Positions 1 through 5,231 of a stretch of DNA of 6,180 bases are shown piece by piece (the stretch's first letter is position 1; each line of letters opens with the position of its first letter). Both the position numbers and the translations under genes were made by a program. Under the pieces are notes generated by a model. That model was not told the DNA's origin. It ran no database searches and was given only the letters and a program-made list of their open reading frames with translations. The stretch lies in assembly GCA_023489025.1 (NCBI GenBank), contig JAMDCN010000132.1:1-6180 (forward strand), read 5' to 3'. The stretch comes from Deltaproteobacteria bacterium (lineage in GTDB: Bacteria; Desulfobacterota_E; Deferrimicrobia; Deferrimicrobiales; Deferrimicrobiaceae).

Positions 1-286
1 TTTGTTTTTTCTGCGCGGCGGTTGCTGGGTGAGTTGCGATTTCCATCGTTTTCCCTGCTCCCGGTCATTTTCGGCCTTTTTATTCTCGATATATTCGCAC
101 TTTCCGTCCCGATTTTCATCCCCCCCATGCCGAACCTTTCCGCCGCCAGGATCCGGGAGGGGGTGTTCCCCGCTCCTGAAGAATTTCCTCCATATTTGTA
201 ACCTATAGGTACGTAACTTGCTGTGTGAGAGCATGGATCGACCAGTGGGCGGTAGCGTGACCGGAATCCGGATCTCCGGCGGACGA
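1..286. other. Region downstream of intI without a convincing gene
   Basis: No open frame here has a ribosome binding site or a recognisable protein family. A 68-codon frame at 2-208 has no Shine-Dalgarno and a low-complexity composition rich in Ser, Phe, Pro and Arg, so I do not call it. The palindrome ACCTATAGGT lies near 200-210, and a small GGGG/CCCC hairpin lies near 158-170; neither has an assigned role. The stretch is probably the boundary between the integron and the chromosome. Confidence 0.4.
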
Positions 287-301
287 TCACCCGTCCGCCG
301 G
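276..301 (-). terminator. Perfect 10-bp GC hairpin at the 3' end of intI
   Basis: CCGGCGGACG (276-285) is the exact reverse complement of CGTCCGCCGG (292-301), with a 6-nt loop. The intI stop codon (287-289) is inside the loop, so the 5' arm is coding. No T-run follows on the minus strand, so this is not a canonical Rho-independent terminator. It could still help end transcription, or protect the 3' end of the intI message. Confidence 0.4.
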
Positions 302-1558
302 GCTGCGCACGGCCAAACCCGGGCGGTTGAGCACGTGGGTGTAGATCATCGTCGTGGACACGTCCGCATGTCCCAGCAGTTCCTGTACCGTACGGATGTC
401 GGCGCCCGATTCCAGGAGGTGCGTCGCGAAGGAGTGGCGCAGGGTGTGGCAACTTGCCGGCTTCGGGAGACCTGCTCGGAGCGCTGCACCCTTCACGGCC
501 CGCTGGAGAGCGCTCTCGTCCAGATGGTGGCGAAGCGTTTTCCCCGTCTCCGGGTCCACGCAGAGACGCGATGCGGGGAAAACGTACTGCCACGGCCACT
601 CGCGCGGCGCGTTGGGGTATTTTCGCGCCAGGGGAGCCCAGAACGTCGCCCCCGCGTATCCCTGCTCGAGGTCCCGGGTGTGGACCTTCCGCACGTGCTC
701 CAGGTGCGCGGCGAGAAGGTCTCGGTACCTCTCCGGGAGGACGGTGAGCCGGTCCTTCCGCCCCTTGCCGTCCCGGACGACGATCTGCCTGCGCTCCAGA
801 TCGAGATCCTTTATTCTCAGACGGACCACCTCCATGAGCCGCAGGCCCCCGCCGTAGAGAAGGCCGGCCATGAGTCGGTATCCCTCGTCCAAGGCCTCAA
901 GAAGGCGCGTAACCTCTTGGCGGGTCAGGACTACCGGCAGGCGCCGGGCGCGTTTGGACTTCTCGAAATCCCCCAGGTCGCCGAGGCCCGTGCCCGCAAC
1001 CTGGTTAAAGTAGAATGCCAGCGCATTCAACGCCTGCGCCTGGGTCGCGGCGGCGACGCGCCCGACGAGCACGAGGTGCTCGAGGAATGCCCTGCAGGCG
1101 TCCGTGTCGGGGGCATCGATCCCGCGTTCCCGGCAGAAGGCGAGGAAGCGCCGCGCCCAGTGCGCGTAAGCGCGCTCCGTTCTCGGGGAGTAGTGCCGGG
1201 ATCGGCAGATGGTCTCCAAAAGATCCAAGGGATCTCCGCCGCCGTCTCCGGAGGATCCGGATCCCCGCGACAACCAAGGCTTGTCGAACACGGCGGTAAG
1301 GAGTATCCTTACGGCATCGGTCGCCTGGCGGATCTGCCAGGGTTCGGTTTTCGGTCTCCTGCCGAGGGAGGCGATGAAGGCTTCGGCGTCGTCACGATCC
1401 GCCGCGTCAAGCGGTTTTTCCCCCAGATACGCCTCGAATCGCTCCACCCATCTGACATACCACTGCTTTTTCTCTTCCGGCACTGCCGCAAGGGAGAGCG
1501 CCCGAAGGTATGCCTCGCCCTGCGTGATATCTTTCTTGCGGGATCGATCTTCCGACAT
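287..1558 (-). CDS. intI: Integron integrase (tyrosine recombinase) with an extra N-terminal domain
   Basis: This is the site-specific recombinase that captures and shuffles cassettes by attI x attC and attC x attC recombination. In 423-residue numbering the catalytic set is complete: Arg240 (GGGLR), Lys268 (GKGRKDR), His371 and Arg374 (HTLRH), His397 (LLGH) and nucleophile Tyr406 (TTMIYTH). Residues about 306-330 (FWAPLARKYPNAP then WPWQYVFP) are the extra patch that separates IntI from other tyrosine recombinases. The usual core-binding domain is at about 111-187. Residues about 32-92 look like a second copy, making the protein roughly 80-100 residues longer than typical IntI. I chose the ATG at 1558 because AAAGGAGGAGA sits 4 nt before it; an upstream TTG at 1591 lacks such support. 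The gene points away from the cassettes, as in standard integrons. Confidence 0.93.
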   Translation of the reverse strand: MSEDRSRKKDITQGEAYLRALSLAAVPEEKKQWYVRWVERFEAYLGEKPLDAADRDDAEAFIASLGRRPKTEPWQIRQATDAVRILLTAVFDKPWLSRGSGSSGDGGGDPLDLLETICRSRHYSPRTERAYAHWARRFLAFCRERGIDAPDTDACRAFLEHLVLVGRVAAATQAQALNALAFYFNQVAGTGLGDLGDFEKSKRARRLPVVLTRQEVTRLLEALDEGYRLMAGLLYGGGLRLMEVVRLRIKDLDLERRQIVVRDGKGRKDRLTVLPERYRDLLAAHLEHVRKVHTRDLEQGYAGATFWAPLARKYPNAPREWPWQYVFPASRLCVDPETGKTLRHHLDESALQRAVKGAALRAGLPKPASCHTLRHSFATHLLESGADIRTVQELLGHADVSTTMIYTHVLNRPGLAVRSPADG

Positions 1559-1562
1559 GGGT

Positions 1563-1584
1563 TCTCCTCCTTTCAGGGAGGAGA
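1563..1584 (-). promoter_or_regulatory. Hairpin that could hide the intI ribosome binding site
   Basis: TCTCCTCC (1563-1570) and GGAGGAGA (1577-1584) are perfect reverse complements separated by 6 nt. In the intI message the 3' arm, GGAGGAGA, is the Shine-Dalgarno itself and ends 4 nt before the ATG. The folded form would mask ribosome access. The pairing is seen directly; the regulatory role is inferred. Confidence 0.5.
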
Positions 1585-1612
1585 GATGCAAGTCCCATGT
1601 TCGCCGGAAAGG

Positions 1613-1840
1613 TTCAATGGGTTGTCTCTGGGAACCAGGAGAACACAGCCGACCAGATCAAGGCATATGGTGGAAATGCATAGAGCGCAAGGCGGAAAGG
1701 CATAAGGCATAGGACCCAAGGCAAGAATGAAAATGCATGCAACTTCAAAAACACAGAACGTCAATGGCCATCGTCGAACAAGCGGTTGAAGCGGACGGTC
1801 CCCGTGTCGTTTGCCGAGGCCCCGCCGCTTAACCGTAACG
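1613..1840 (+). mobile_element. Cassette-like unit between intI and attI, related to the two 254-bp cassettes
   Basis: This 228-bp unit shares landmarks in the same order with the units at 1917 and 2171: a GAACCAG block, AAGGCATATGG, CATAGRACCC, ATGCAACTTC and a nearly identical attC. It is shorter and more diverged. A plausible left junction is G1612^TTCAAT, which resembles the complement of its own R'' box (GTCGAAC). The right junction falls exactly at the expected crossover base G1840. A 20-codon frame (1727-1789) resembles the micro-ORFs of the sister units. Because the left boundary is inferred, the start may be off by about 10 bp. Confidence 0.5.
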
Positions 1841-1846
1841 CTATCT
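1773..1846 (+). repeat. attC1, with degenerate right core
   Basis: The site is 74 bp, the same length as attC2, attC3 and attC5. R'' is GTCGAAC, the L''/L' arms pair as CGGTTGAAGCGG with CCGCTTAACCG, and an unpaired G marks strand choice. It differs from attC2 by only three bases until G1840. After that the R' box reads GCTATCT instead of GTTCGGC. The break coincides with the crossover point of integrase. Confidence 0.75.
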
Positions 1847-1922
1847 GGCAACGGCCAATATCAACTTATCCCGCAATGGCCAATAACAATTATTCCTGTA
1901 TCCGTATAATCAACTGTTCGGC
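1841..1922 (+). other. attI: Probable attI recombination site
   Basis: The segment ends in the core GTTCGGC (1916-1922), where the first well-formed cassette joins. AATCAAC (1908-1914), one mismatch from RYYYAAC, can serve as the inverted L core. Upstream are tandem direct repeats, as in known attI sites where the integrase binds accessory repeats. A perfect TATAAT at 1905-1910 could be the -10 of a cassette promoter, but I see no good -35. Distance to intI is unusually long because a cassette-like unit intervenes. attI sites are poorly conserved between integrons, so the call rests on position and architecture. Confidence 0.45.
1848..1896 (+). repeat. Tandem direct repeats in attI candidate
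   Basis: Two adjoining copies (1848-1872 and 1873-1896) share the pattern GCAAYGGCCAATAWCAA followed by TTATYCC. They agree at 21 of 25 positions with one single-base gap. They may correspond to the DR1/DR2 accessory integrase-binding repeats of attI. Confidence 0.65.
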
Positions 1923-2170
1923 CGACTTGATCGAAGGGTAGCCACAAAGAACCAGGAAAGGCATATGGAGGGAAGGCATTAGAGCTAAACGCAAACGGCA
2001 TCAAGCATAGAACCCAACAGCAACGATACCAAGGCATGAAAAAGCATGATCTGGTCGAAGCATTAGGAGGTCATGCAACTTCCAGAGCACGAAAAGACAA
2101 TCGCCGAACAATCGGTTGAAGCGGACGGTCCCCGTGTCCTTTGCCGAGGCCCCGCCGCTTAACCGTAACG
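1917..2170 (+). mobile_element. 254-bp cassette without a clear gene (copy A)
   Basis: The cassette runs from core GTTCGGC (1916) to the crossover of attC2. Its R'' box (GCCGAAC) is the exact complement of its leading core, as expected of a genuine cassette. No long open frame or Shine-Dalgarno is seen on either strand. It contains three AAGGCAT motifs and a 27-codon frame (2036-2119) ending in the attC. It is the same length as the next cassette and about 85% identical by eye, with no gaps. It could encode a small RNA, a tiny peptide, or nothing. Confidence 0.75.
2036..2119 (+). CDS. Possible 27-residue micro-ORF ending in attC2
   Basis: The frame starts MKKH, contains GGHATSRARK and ends RRTIG, with its TGA in the L'' arm of the attC. 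A paralogous frame of equal length is in the next cassette, and a 20-residue relative is at 1727-1789. Short cassette genes often end inside attC, which supports it. Against it, AAGG lies only one base before the ATG, so initiation would be poor, and many substitutions between copies change amino acids. No function is known. Confidence 0.25.
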   Translation: MKKHDLVEALGGHATSRARKDNRRTIG

Positions 2171-2176
2171 TTCGGC
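2103..2176 (+). repeat. attC2
   Basis: This is a 74-bp site. R'' GCCGAAC and R' GTTCGGC are perfect complements. L'' CGGTTGAAGCGG pairs with L' CCGCTTAACCG, leaving one extrahelical G. It is nearly identical to attC1 over its first 68 bases. Confidence 0.9.
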
Positions 2177-2424
2177 TGATTTGCTCGAAGGGTAGCCACG
2201 AAGAACCAGGCAAGGCAAATGGAGGGAAGGCATAGGAGCAAAACTCAAACTGCATCAGGCATAGAATCCAACAGCCACGATACCGAGACATGAAAAAGCA
2301 CAATCCACTTGAAGCATCAGGAGGCAATGCGACTTCCAGAGCACGCAAATCCAATCGCCGAACAAGCGGCTGAAGCGGACGGTCGCCTTGTTTTTCGTCG
2401 AGCCCCCGCCGCTTAGCCGTAACG
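2171..2424 (+). mobile_element. 254-bp cassette without a clear gene (copy B)
   Basis: This is the sister of the preceding cassette, identical in length with about 39 substitutions and no indels by eye. It is bounded by GTTCGGC (2170) and GTTAGGC (2424). The longer in-frame opening upstream of the micro-ORF in copy A is broken here by a TAG near 2233. A 117-codon minus-strand frame (2001-2354) spans two cassettes and an attC, so it is not a gene. Confidence 0.75.
2290..2373 (+). CDS. Possible 27-residue micro-ORF ending in attC3
   Basis: This is the equal-length paralogue of the frame at 2036-2119. It begins MKKH, contains GGNATSRARK and ends RRTSG, with its TGA in the attC L'' arm. No convincing Shine-Dalgarno precedes it; GAG lies 2 nt upstream. 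Conservation could reflect DNA or RNA constraint instead of a peptide. Confidence 0.25.
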   Translation: MKKHNPLEASGGNATSRARKSNRRTSG

Positions 2425-2430
2425 TTAGGC
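2357..2430 (+). repeat. attC3
   Basis: This is a 74-bp site with R'' GCCGAAC and R' GTTAGGC. L'' CGGCTGAAGCGG pairs with L' CCGCTTAGCCG with one bulged G. R' does not match R'' perfectly because R' is supplied by the following cassette, the expected signature of a cassette junction. Confidence 0.9.
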
Positions 2431-2448
2431 TTGCACTATTCTAAAACC

Positions 2449-2483
2449 TTGACTGACGACATGGTATCGTATATGATACCGTC
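2449..2483 (+). promoter_or_regulatory. Promoter of the PIN toxin operon, with no leader
   Basis: TTGACT (2449-2454) and TATGAT (2472-2477) are separated by exactly 17 bp. The toxin ATG begins at 2484, which is 7 nt after the last base of the -10 and so at the expected +1. No Shine-Dalgarno precedes the ATG. Confidence 0.8.
2463..2480 (+). promoter_or_regulatory. Operator palindrome over the PIN operon -10
   Basis: GGTATCGTATATGATACC is an inverted repeat with GGTATC/GATACC arms and only one mismatched inner pair. It covers the -10 hexamer. Ribbon-helix-helix antitoxins usually repress their own operon at such sites, so autoregulation by the downstream antitoxin is likely. Confidence 0.65.
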
Positions 2484-2909
2484 ATGAAGCGACGGATTGT
2501 CATCGATACAAACGTTTATATTGCTTCCCTGCGCTCCCGACGGAGTGCGTCCTATCGCTTGTTTACGATGCTCGACCGCGACGACATTGAAATCAACGTG
2601 TCGGTTCCGCTCATCCTTGAGTATGAGGACGCCGCCAAACGTGTCACGCGAGAAATTGGTCTGAATCACGCCGACATTGATGACGATATTGACTACATAT
2701 GTAGCGTCGCAAAACGGCGGAAAATTCATTTTTTATGGCGGCCGTTACTCAAGGATCCAAGAGACGATCATGTATTGGAGTTGGCCGTGGTGTCGGAATG
2801 CAAATTTATAGTGACTTATAACATTCGTGATTTTTCAGGGGCAGAGCAATTTGGCATTCGAGTGGTGACGCCTAAAGAGTTCTTAAAGGTAATAGGAGGT
2901 TTGTCATGA
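2484..2909 (+). CDS. PIN-domain toxin of a toxin-antitoxin pair
   Basis: This 141-residue protein belongs to the family of PIN-domain putative toxins typified by COG1569. PIN toxins are metal-dependent ribonucleases that stop growth by cutting RNA. Conserved acidic residues are visible: Asp8 in VIDTN, Glu46 in LILEYE, the Asp91-Asp95 cluster before HVLELA, and Asp116 in TYNIRDF. The full PIN length appears intact. The toxin comes first, unlike vapBC, where the antitoxin usually leads. It overlaps the antitoxin gene by 4 nt (ATGA), indicating translational coupling. It is expressed from its own promoter with the ATG at the predicted +1, so the message should be leaderless. The precise RNA target cannot be read from the sequence. 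Confidence 0.88.
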   Translation: MKRRIVIDTNVYIASLRSRRSASYRLFTMLDRDDIEINVSVPLILEYEDAAKRVTREIGLNHADIDDDIDYICSVAKRRKIHFLWRPLLKDPRDDHVLELAVVSECKFIVTYNIRDFSGAEQFGIRVVTPKEFLKVIGGLS

Positions 2910-3142
2910 GCACTATCAGCCTACGCCTTCCCGCATCGCTTCATAAAAGTGTCCGGGAATTGGCCAAGAAGGAAGACGTTTCTATCAATCAACTCGTCAC
3001 GACTGCGCTGGCGGAGAAATTGTCGGCGCTGATGACGGTTGAATATCTGGACGAACGCGCGAAAAGGGGAAGTAAAAAGAAATATGAGCGCGTCATGGCC
3101 AAGGTTAGAGATGTAGAACCCGAGGATTATGACAAATTGTGA
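2906..3142 (+). CDS. Ribbon-helix-helix antitoxin (HicB/Arc-like)
   Basis: This 78-residue protein begins with the short strand TISLRLP (3-9), followed by two helices (about 10-24 and 27-44, with SINQLVTTAL), the layout of a ribbon-helix-helix DNA-binding domain. The charged C-terminal half (about 45-78, ending EPEDYDKL) is the likely toxin-binding arm. It should neutralise the PIN toxin and repress the operon at the palindrome over the -10. The start is clear: AGGAGG lies 6 nt before the ATG and overlaps the toxin stop. This strong site contrasts with the leaderless toxin start. The stop codon is one base before the attC R'' box. Confidence 0.85.
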   Translation: MSTISLRLPASLHKSVRELAKKEDVSINQLVTTALAEKLSALMTVEYLDERAKRGSKKKYERVMAKVRDVEPEDYDKL

Positions 3143-3145
3143 AGC

Positions 3146-4471
3146 CTAACAGGATGTTGAAAAACCCGCGTCATTTTGCTGGTTTATGGGCTGTTTTCGT
3201 GGTACGATTAGCCGCATAACTTCCTGAAAACCAAGGAGATTGTTATGCGCGGCCCGGACGAGGGGATGGGAGCAAAGCTGATCGCGGTGATCCCGGAGAA
3301 GTTCGTTCCCGATGACCATCCGCTGCGGCCGATCCGGGACATGGTCGATAAATCACTTCGCGAGCTCTCCCCCGAGTTCTCCAAGATGTACTCCCATACC
3401 GGACGCCCCTCGATCCCGCCGGAAAAATTGCTCAAGGCCCTTCTTCTTCAGATTTTCTACTCCGTGCGCAGCGTGCGACTGCTCATGGAGGAGATCAACT
3501 ACTCGATCCTGTTCCGCTGGTTCCTCGACATGGGCCTGGACGATCGCGTGTGGGACCACTCGACGTTCTCGCAGAACCAGGAGCGGCTGTTGCGATCGGA
3601 GATCGCCGCGAAATTTCTTTCGCGCATCCTCGGGCAGGCTAGGGAAGCGGGCCTTCTTTCCGACGAGCACTTCACCGTCGACGGAACGCTTGTCGAGTCG
3701 TGGGCGTCGCTGAAAAGCTTCCGCCCGAAGGACGGTCCGCCCCCGCCGGCGCCGAAAGGCCGAAACGACGAGGTGGATTACAAGGGGCAGAAGCGGAAAA
3801 ACGACACGCACATCTCCACGACCGATCCGCAGGCCAAGCTCTACCGCAAGGGAGACGTCGCGGCGAAGCTCTCGTACAACGGGAGCGTGCTGATGGAGAA
3901 TCGCCACGGGATCGTCGTGGACGCGCAGCTTCTTCCCGCGACCGGGACCGCGGAGTGGGACGCGGCGCTGTCGATGGTGGAGAGACACCCGGCGACGAAG
4001 CGGATCACGCTTGGCGCGGACAAGCATTACGACACGAAACCGTTCGTCACGGCACTTCGAAAAATGACGGTCACGCCCCACGTGACACAGCACACGACGA
4101 ACAGAAAGTCCGCGATCGACGGCCGCACGACCTCTCATCCGAACTACCGCATCAGTCAGAAGGTTCGCAAGCGGGTCGAGGAAATCTTCGGCTGGATGAA
4201 GACCGTGGGCCTGTTCCGGAAGACGCGGTACATCGGGACCGCGAAAGTCGGCTGGCACTTCACGCTGGCCGCGGCGGCGTACAACCTGGTGCGGATGCGG
4301 AAGCTGCTCAGCACGGCGTGAGGGAAAGCCGGGGTCGTAAATGTTGGCGTCTCCCAAGAGCGAGGCGAATCCCGCAGGCGATGACGACGAGGACATAGAG
4401 TTCGACCCCGAAAAATCATGACCGAGGATAAAGCGGCCGTGAACCATCTCAGATTTTCAACATCCTGTTAG
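3146..4471 (+). mobile_element. IS5-family-like insertion sequence, about 1.33 kb
   Basis: Perfect 18-bp terminal inverted repeats, CTAACAGGATGTTGAAAA, lie at 3146-3163 and in reverse complement at 4454-4471. They flank a single transposase gene. The first four bases could be target instead of IS, but then the flanks read CTAA and TTAG, which is not a direct repeat. No target duplication is evident under either reading. The 3' tail after the transposase (4322-4453) holds only a 26-codon acidic frame (4341-4421) without a good ribosome site. Confidence 0.85.
3245..4321 (+). CDS. IS5-family-like transposase
   Basis: This 358-residue DDE transposase moves the surrounding insertion sequence. The N-terminal part (about 20-120: DDHPLRPIRDMVD, GRPSIPPEKLLKALLLQ) is the DUF772-type region. 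The catalytic core shows Asp in FTVDGTLVE, Asp in LGADKHYDT and Glu in RVEEIFGWMK. The C-terminal AAAAYNLVRMRKLL is typical of this group. AAGGAGA 5 nt before the ATG supports the start. Length and motifs look complete, so the element may be active. It reads in the same direction as the array and is GC-rich like intI and unlike the toxin-antitoxin cassettes on both sides. Confidence 0.92.
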   Translation: MRGPDEGMGAKLIAVIPEKFVPDDHPLRPIRDMVDKSLRELSPEFSKMYSHTGRPSIPPEKLLKALLLQIFYSVRSVRLLMEEINYSILFRWFLDMGLDDRVWDHSTFSQNQERLLRSEIAAKFLSRILGQAREAGLLSDEHFTVDGTLVESWASLKSFRPKDGPPPPAPKGRNDEVDYKGQKRKNDTHISTTDPQAKLYRKGDVAAKLSYNGSVLMENRHGIVVDAQLLPATGTAEWDAALSMVERHPATKRITLGADKHYDTKPFVTALRKMTVTPHVTQHTTNRKSAIDGRTTSHPNYRISQKVRKRVEEIFGWMKTVGLFRKTRYIGTAKVGWHFTLAAAAYNLVRMRKLLSTA

Positions 4472-4510
4472 CTGGACGCTTAGTTTTCCGAGAACCCTCC
4501 GCTATAACGC

Positions 4511-4545
4511 TTGACGTTTAACGAGCTACGTTATATGATCACGTC
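4511..4545 (+). promoter_or_regulatory. Promoter of the higBA cassette spanning the cassette junction
   Basis: TTGACG (4511-4516) and TATGAT (4534-4539) are exactly 17 bp apart. The higB ATG begins at 4546, 7 nt after the -10. If the cassette joins at G4516^TTTAAC, the -35 comes from the end of the preceding attC and the rest from the higBA cassette. Confidence 0.75.
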
Positions 4546-4552
4546 ATGATCA
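4535..4552 (+). promoter_or_regulatory. Likely operator of higBA
   Basis: ATGATCA occurs twice (4535-4541 and 4546-4552), 11 bp or one helical turn apart. Each contains the palindrome TGATCA. The pair covers most of the -10 and the start codon, so HigA binding could block both RNA polymerase and a leaderless initiation complex. Confidence 0.55.
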
Positions 4553-4827
4553 GGTCGTTCAAGGACGCGGAGACCGAGAAAGTGTACAGCCGGGAGGGTT
4601 CCCGGAAACTTCCTACAGATATCCAACAGATCGCATTGCGAAAACTTCGAATGTTGAACAATGCTACCAACGTCAACGATCTTCGCGTTCCGCCGAAGAA
4701 CCGCTTGGAAAAGCTATATGGGGATCGGGCTGGCCAACACAGCATTCGAATCAACGATCAATGGCGAATCTGCTTTGTGTGGCGCAACGGTGATGCCTAC
4801 GAAGTAGAAATCACCGATTATCACTGA
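4546..4827 (+). CDS. higB: HigB-family toxin (RelE/ParE fold mRNA interferase)
   Basis: This 93-residue protein is full length for the plasmid-maintenance-killer HigB family. Its toxins cut messenger RNA on the ribosome. The signature run includes [13 protein letters not shown] (45-57), [12 protein letters not shown] (59-70) and DQWRICFVW (71-79). His93 at the C-terminus corresponds to a catalytic-region histidine in characterised HigB proteins. The toxin precedes its antitoxin, the normal order for higBA. No Shine-Dalgarno precedes the ATG, which sits at the predicted transcription start. Confidence 0.93.
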   Translation: MIRSFKDAETEKVYSREGSRKLPTDIQQIALRKLRMLNNATNVNDLRVPPKNRLEKLYGDRAGQHSIRINDQWRICFVWRNGDAYEVEITDYH

Positions 4828-4841
4828 AAGGGTCAAGAGCC

Positions 4842-5147
4842 ATGGTGAAAAAGACACTGCATCCTGTCCATCCTGGGGAGATCCTCTTGGAGGAGTTTTT
4901 AAAACCCATGGGGTTGAGCCAAAATCGTCTGGCCCTCAACATTGGTGTTCCACCCCGCCGGATAAATGAAATCGTATTGGGCAAGCGCCGAATCACCGCC
5001 GAGACGGCGCTTCGGCTGGGGCACTATTTTGGGATGTCTCCACAATTCTGGCTGGGGCTGCAAACCGATTACGATCTAGACATCACGAAAGACGAACTGG
5101 GCGAGCGTTTAGTACAAGAAGTAAAGGTTCGTTCCAAGGCTAGTTAA
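4842..5147 (+). CDS. higA: HigA antitoxin (XRE helix-turn-helix)
   Basis: This 101-residue protein starts with the family hallmark [21 protein letters not shown] helix-turn-helix follows at about 25-62 ([20 protein letters not shown]) and then the typical [10 protein letters not shown] segment (65-74). It binds and inhibits HigB and, with it, represses the operon. It starts 14 nt after the higB stop. AAGGG 10 nt upstream is a weak ribosome site, so translation may be coupled to higB. Confidence 0.93.
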   Translation: MVKKTLHPVHPGEILLEEFLKPMGLSQNRLALNIGVPPRRINEIVLGKRRITAETALRLGHYFGMSPQFWLGLQTDYDLDITKDELGERLVQEVKVRSKAS

Positions 5148-5157
5148 ATAAGGCGCC

Positions 5158-5231
5158 AGTTAACCACCGGCTGAAGCTGACGGCTCGCCTCTTTCTCGCT
5201 GACCGCCCGCAGCTTAGCCGGAGCGTTAGGC
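5158..5231 (+). repeat. attC5
   Basis: This is a 74-bp site ending in R' GTTAGGC. L'' CCGGCTGAAGCTG pairs with L' CAGCTTAGCCGG, leaving one bulged G. The R'' box AGTTAAC is a weaker match to consensus. The apical sequence differs from attC1-3 but resembles attC6, so the array contains at least two attC families. Confidence 0.85.

Larger units (their letters stand above)
3144..4522 (+). repeat. attC4, split by the insertion sequence
   Basis: The left remnant is R'' GCCTAAC (3144-3150), the exact complement of this cassette's leading core GTTAGGC at 2424. The right remnant begins near 4472. It aligns with attC1 from GGACG through TTT, CCGAG and CCGCT to R' GTTTAAC (4516-4522). The L'' arm is missing, so the site was probably damaged during or after IS insertion. 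The last bases of the R'' box also belong to the IS inverted repeat, so part of that match could be coincidental. Confidence 0.55.

Noticed and set aside
1662..1690. TTGCGC-17-TATGCC as an intI promoter on the minus strand
   Set aside because: Only half of each hexamer matches consensus and the elements fall in the repeated AAGGCAT sequence, so chance is likely.
218..1705. 495-codon open frame on the plus strand opposite intI
   Set aside because: It is a shadow of the GC-rich intI coding strand. It has no family resemblance and crosses the intI start region and a cassette.
2001..2354. 117-codon minus-strand frame with hydrophobic stretches
   Set aside because: It runs through an attC and two cassettes. 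The two repeated halves simply reflect the duplicated DNA.
4341..4421. 26-codon acidic frame in the IS tail (contains GDDDEDIEFDPEKS)
   Set aside because: No ribosome site and no recognisable relative; it is probably chance in the IS 3' tail.
3353..4447. 364-codon frame opposite the transposase
   Set aside because: It is an antisense shadow rich in Arg and Val with no ribosome site, and the transposase is certain.
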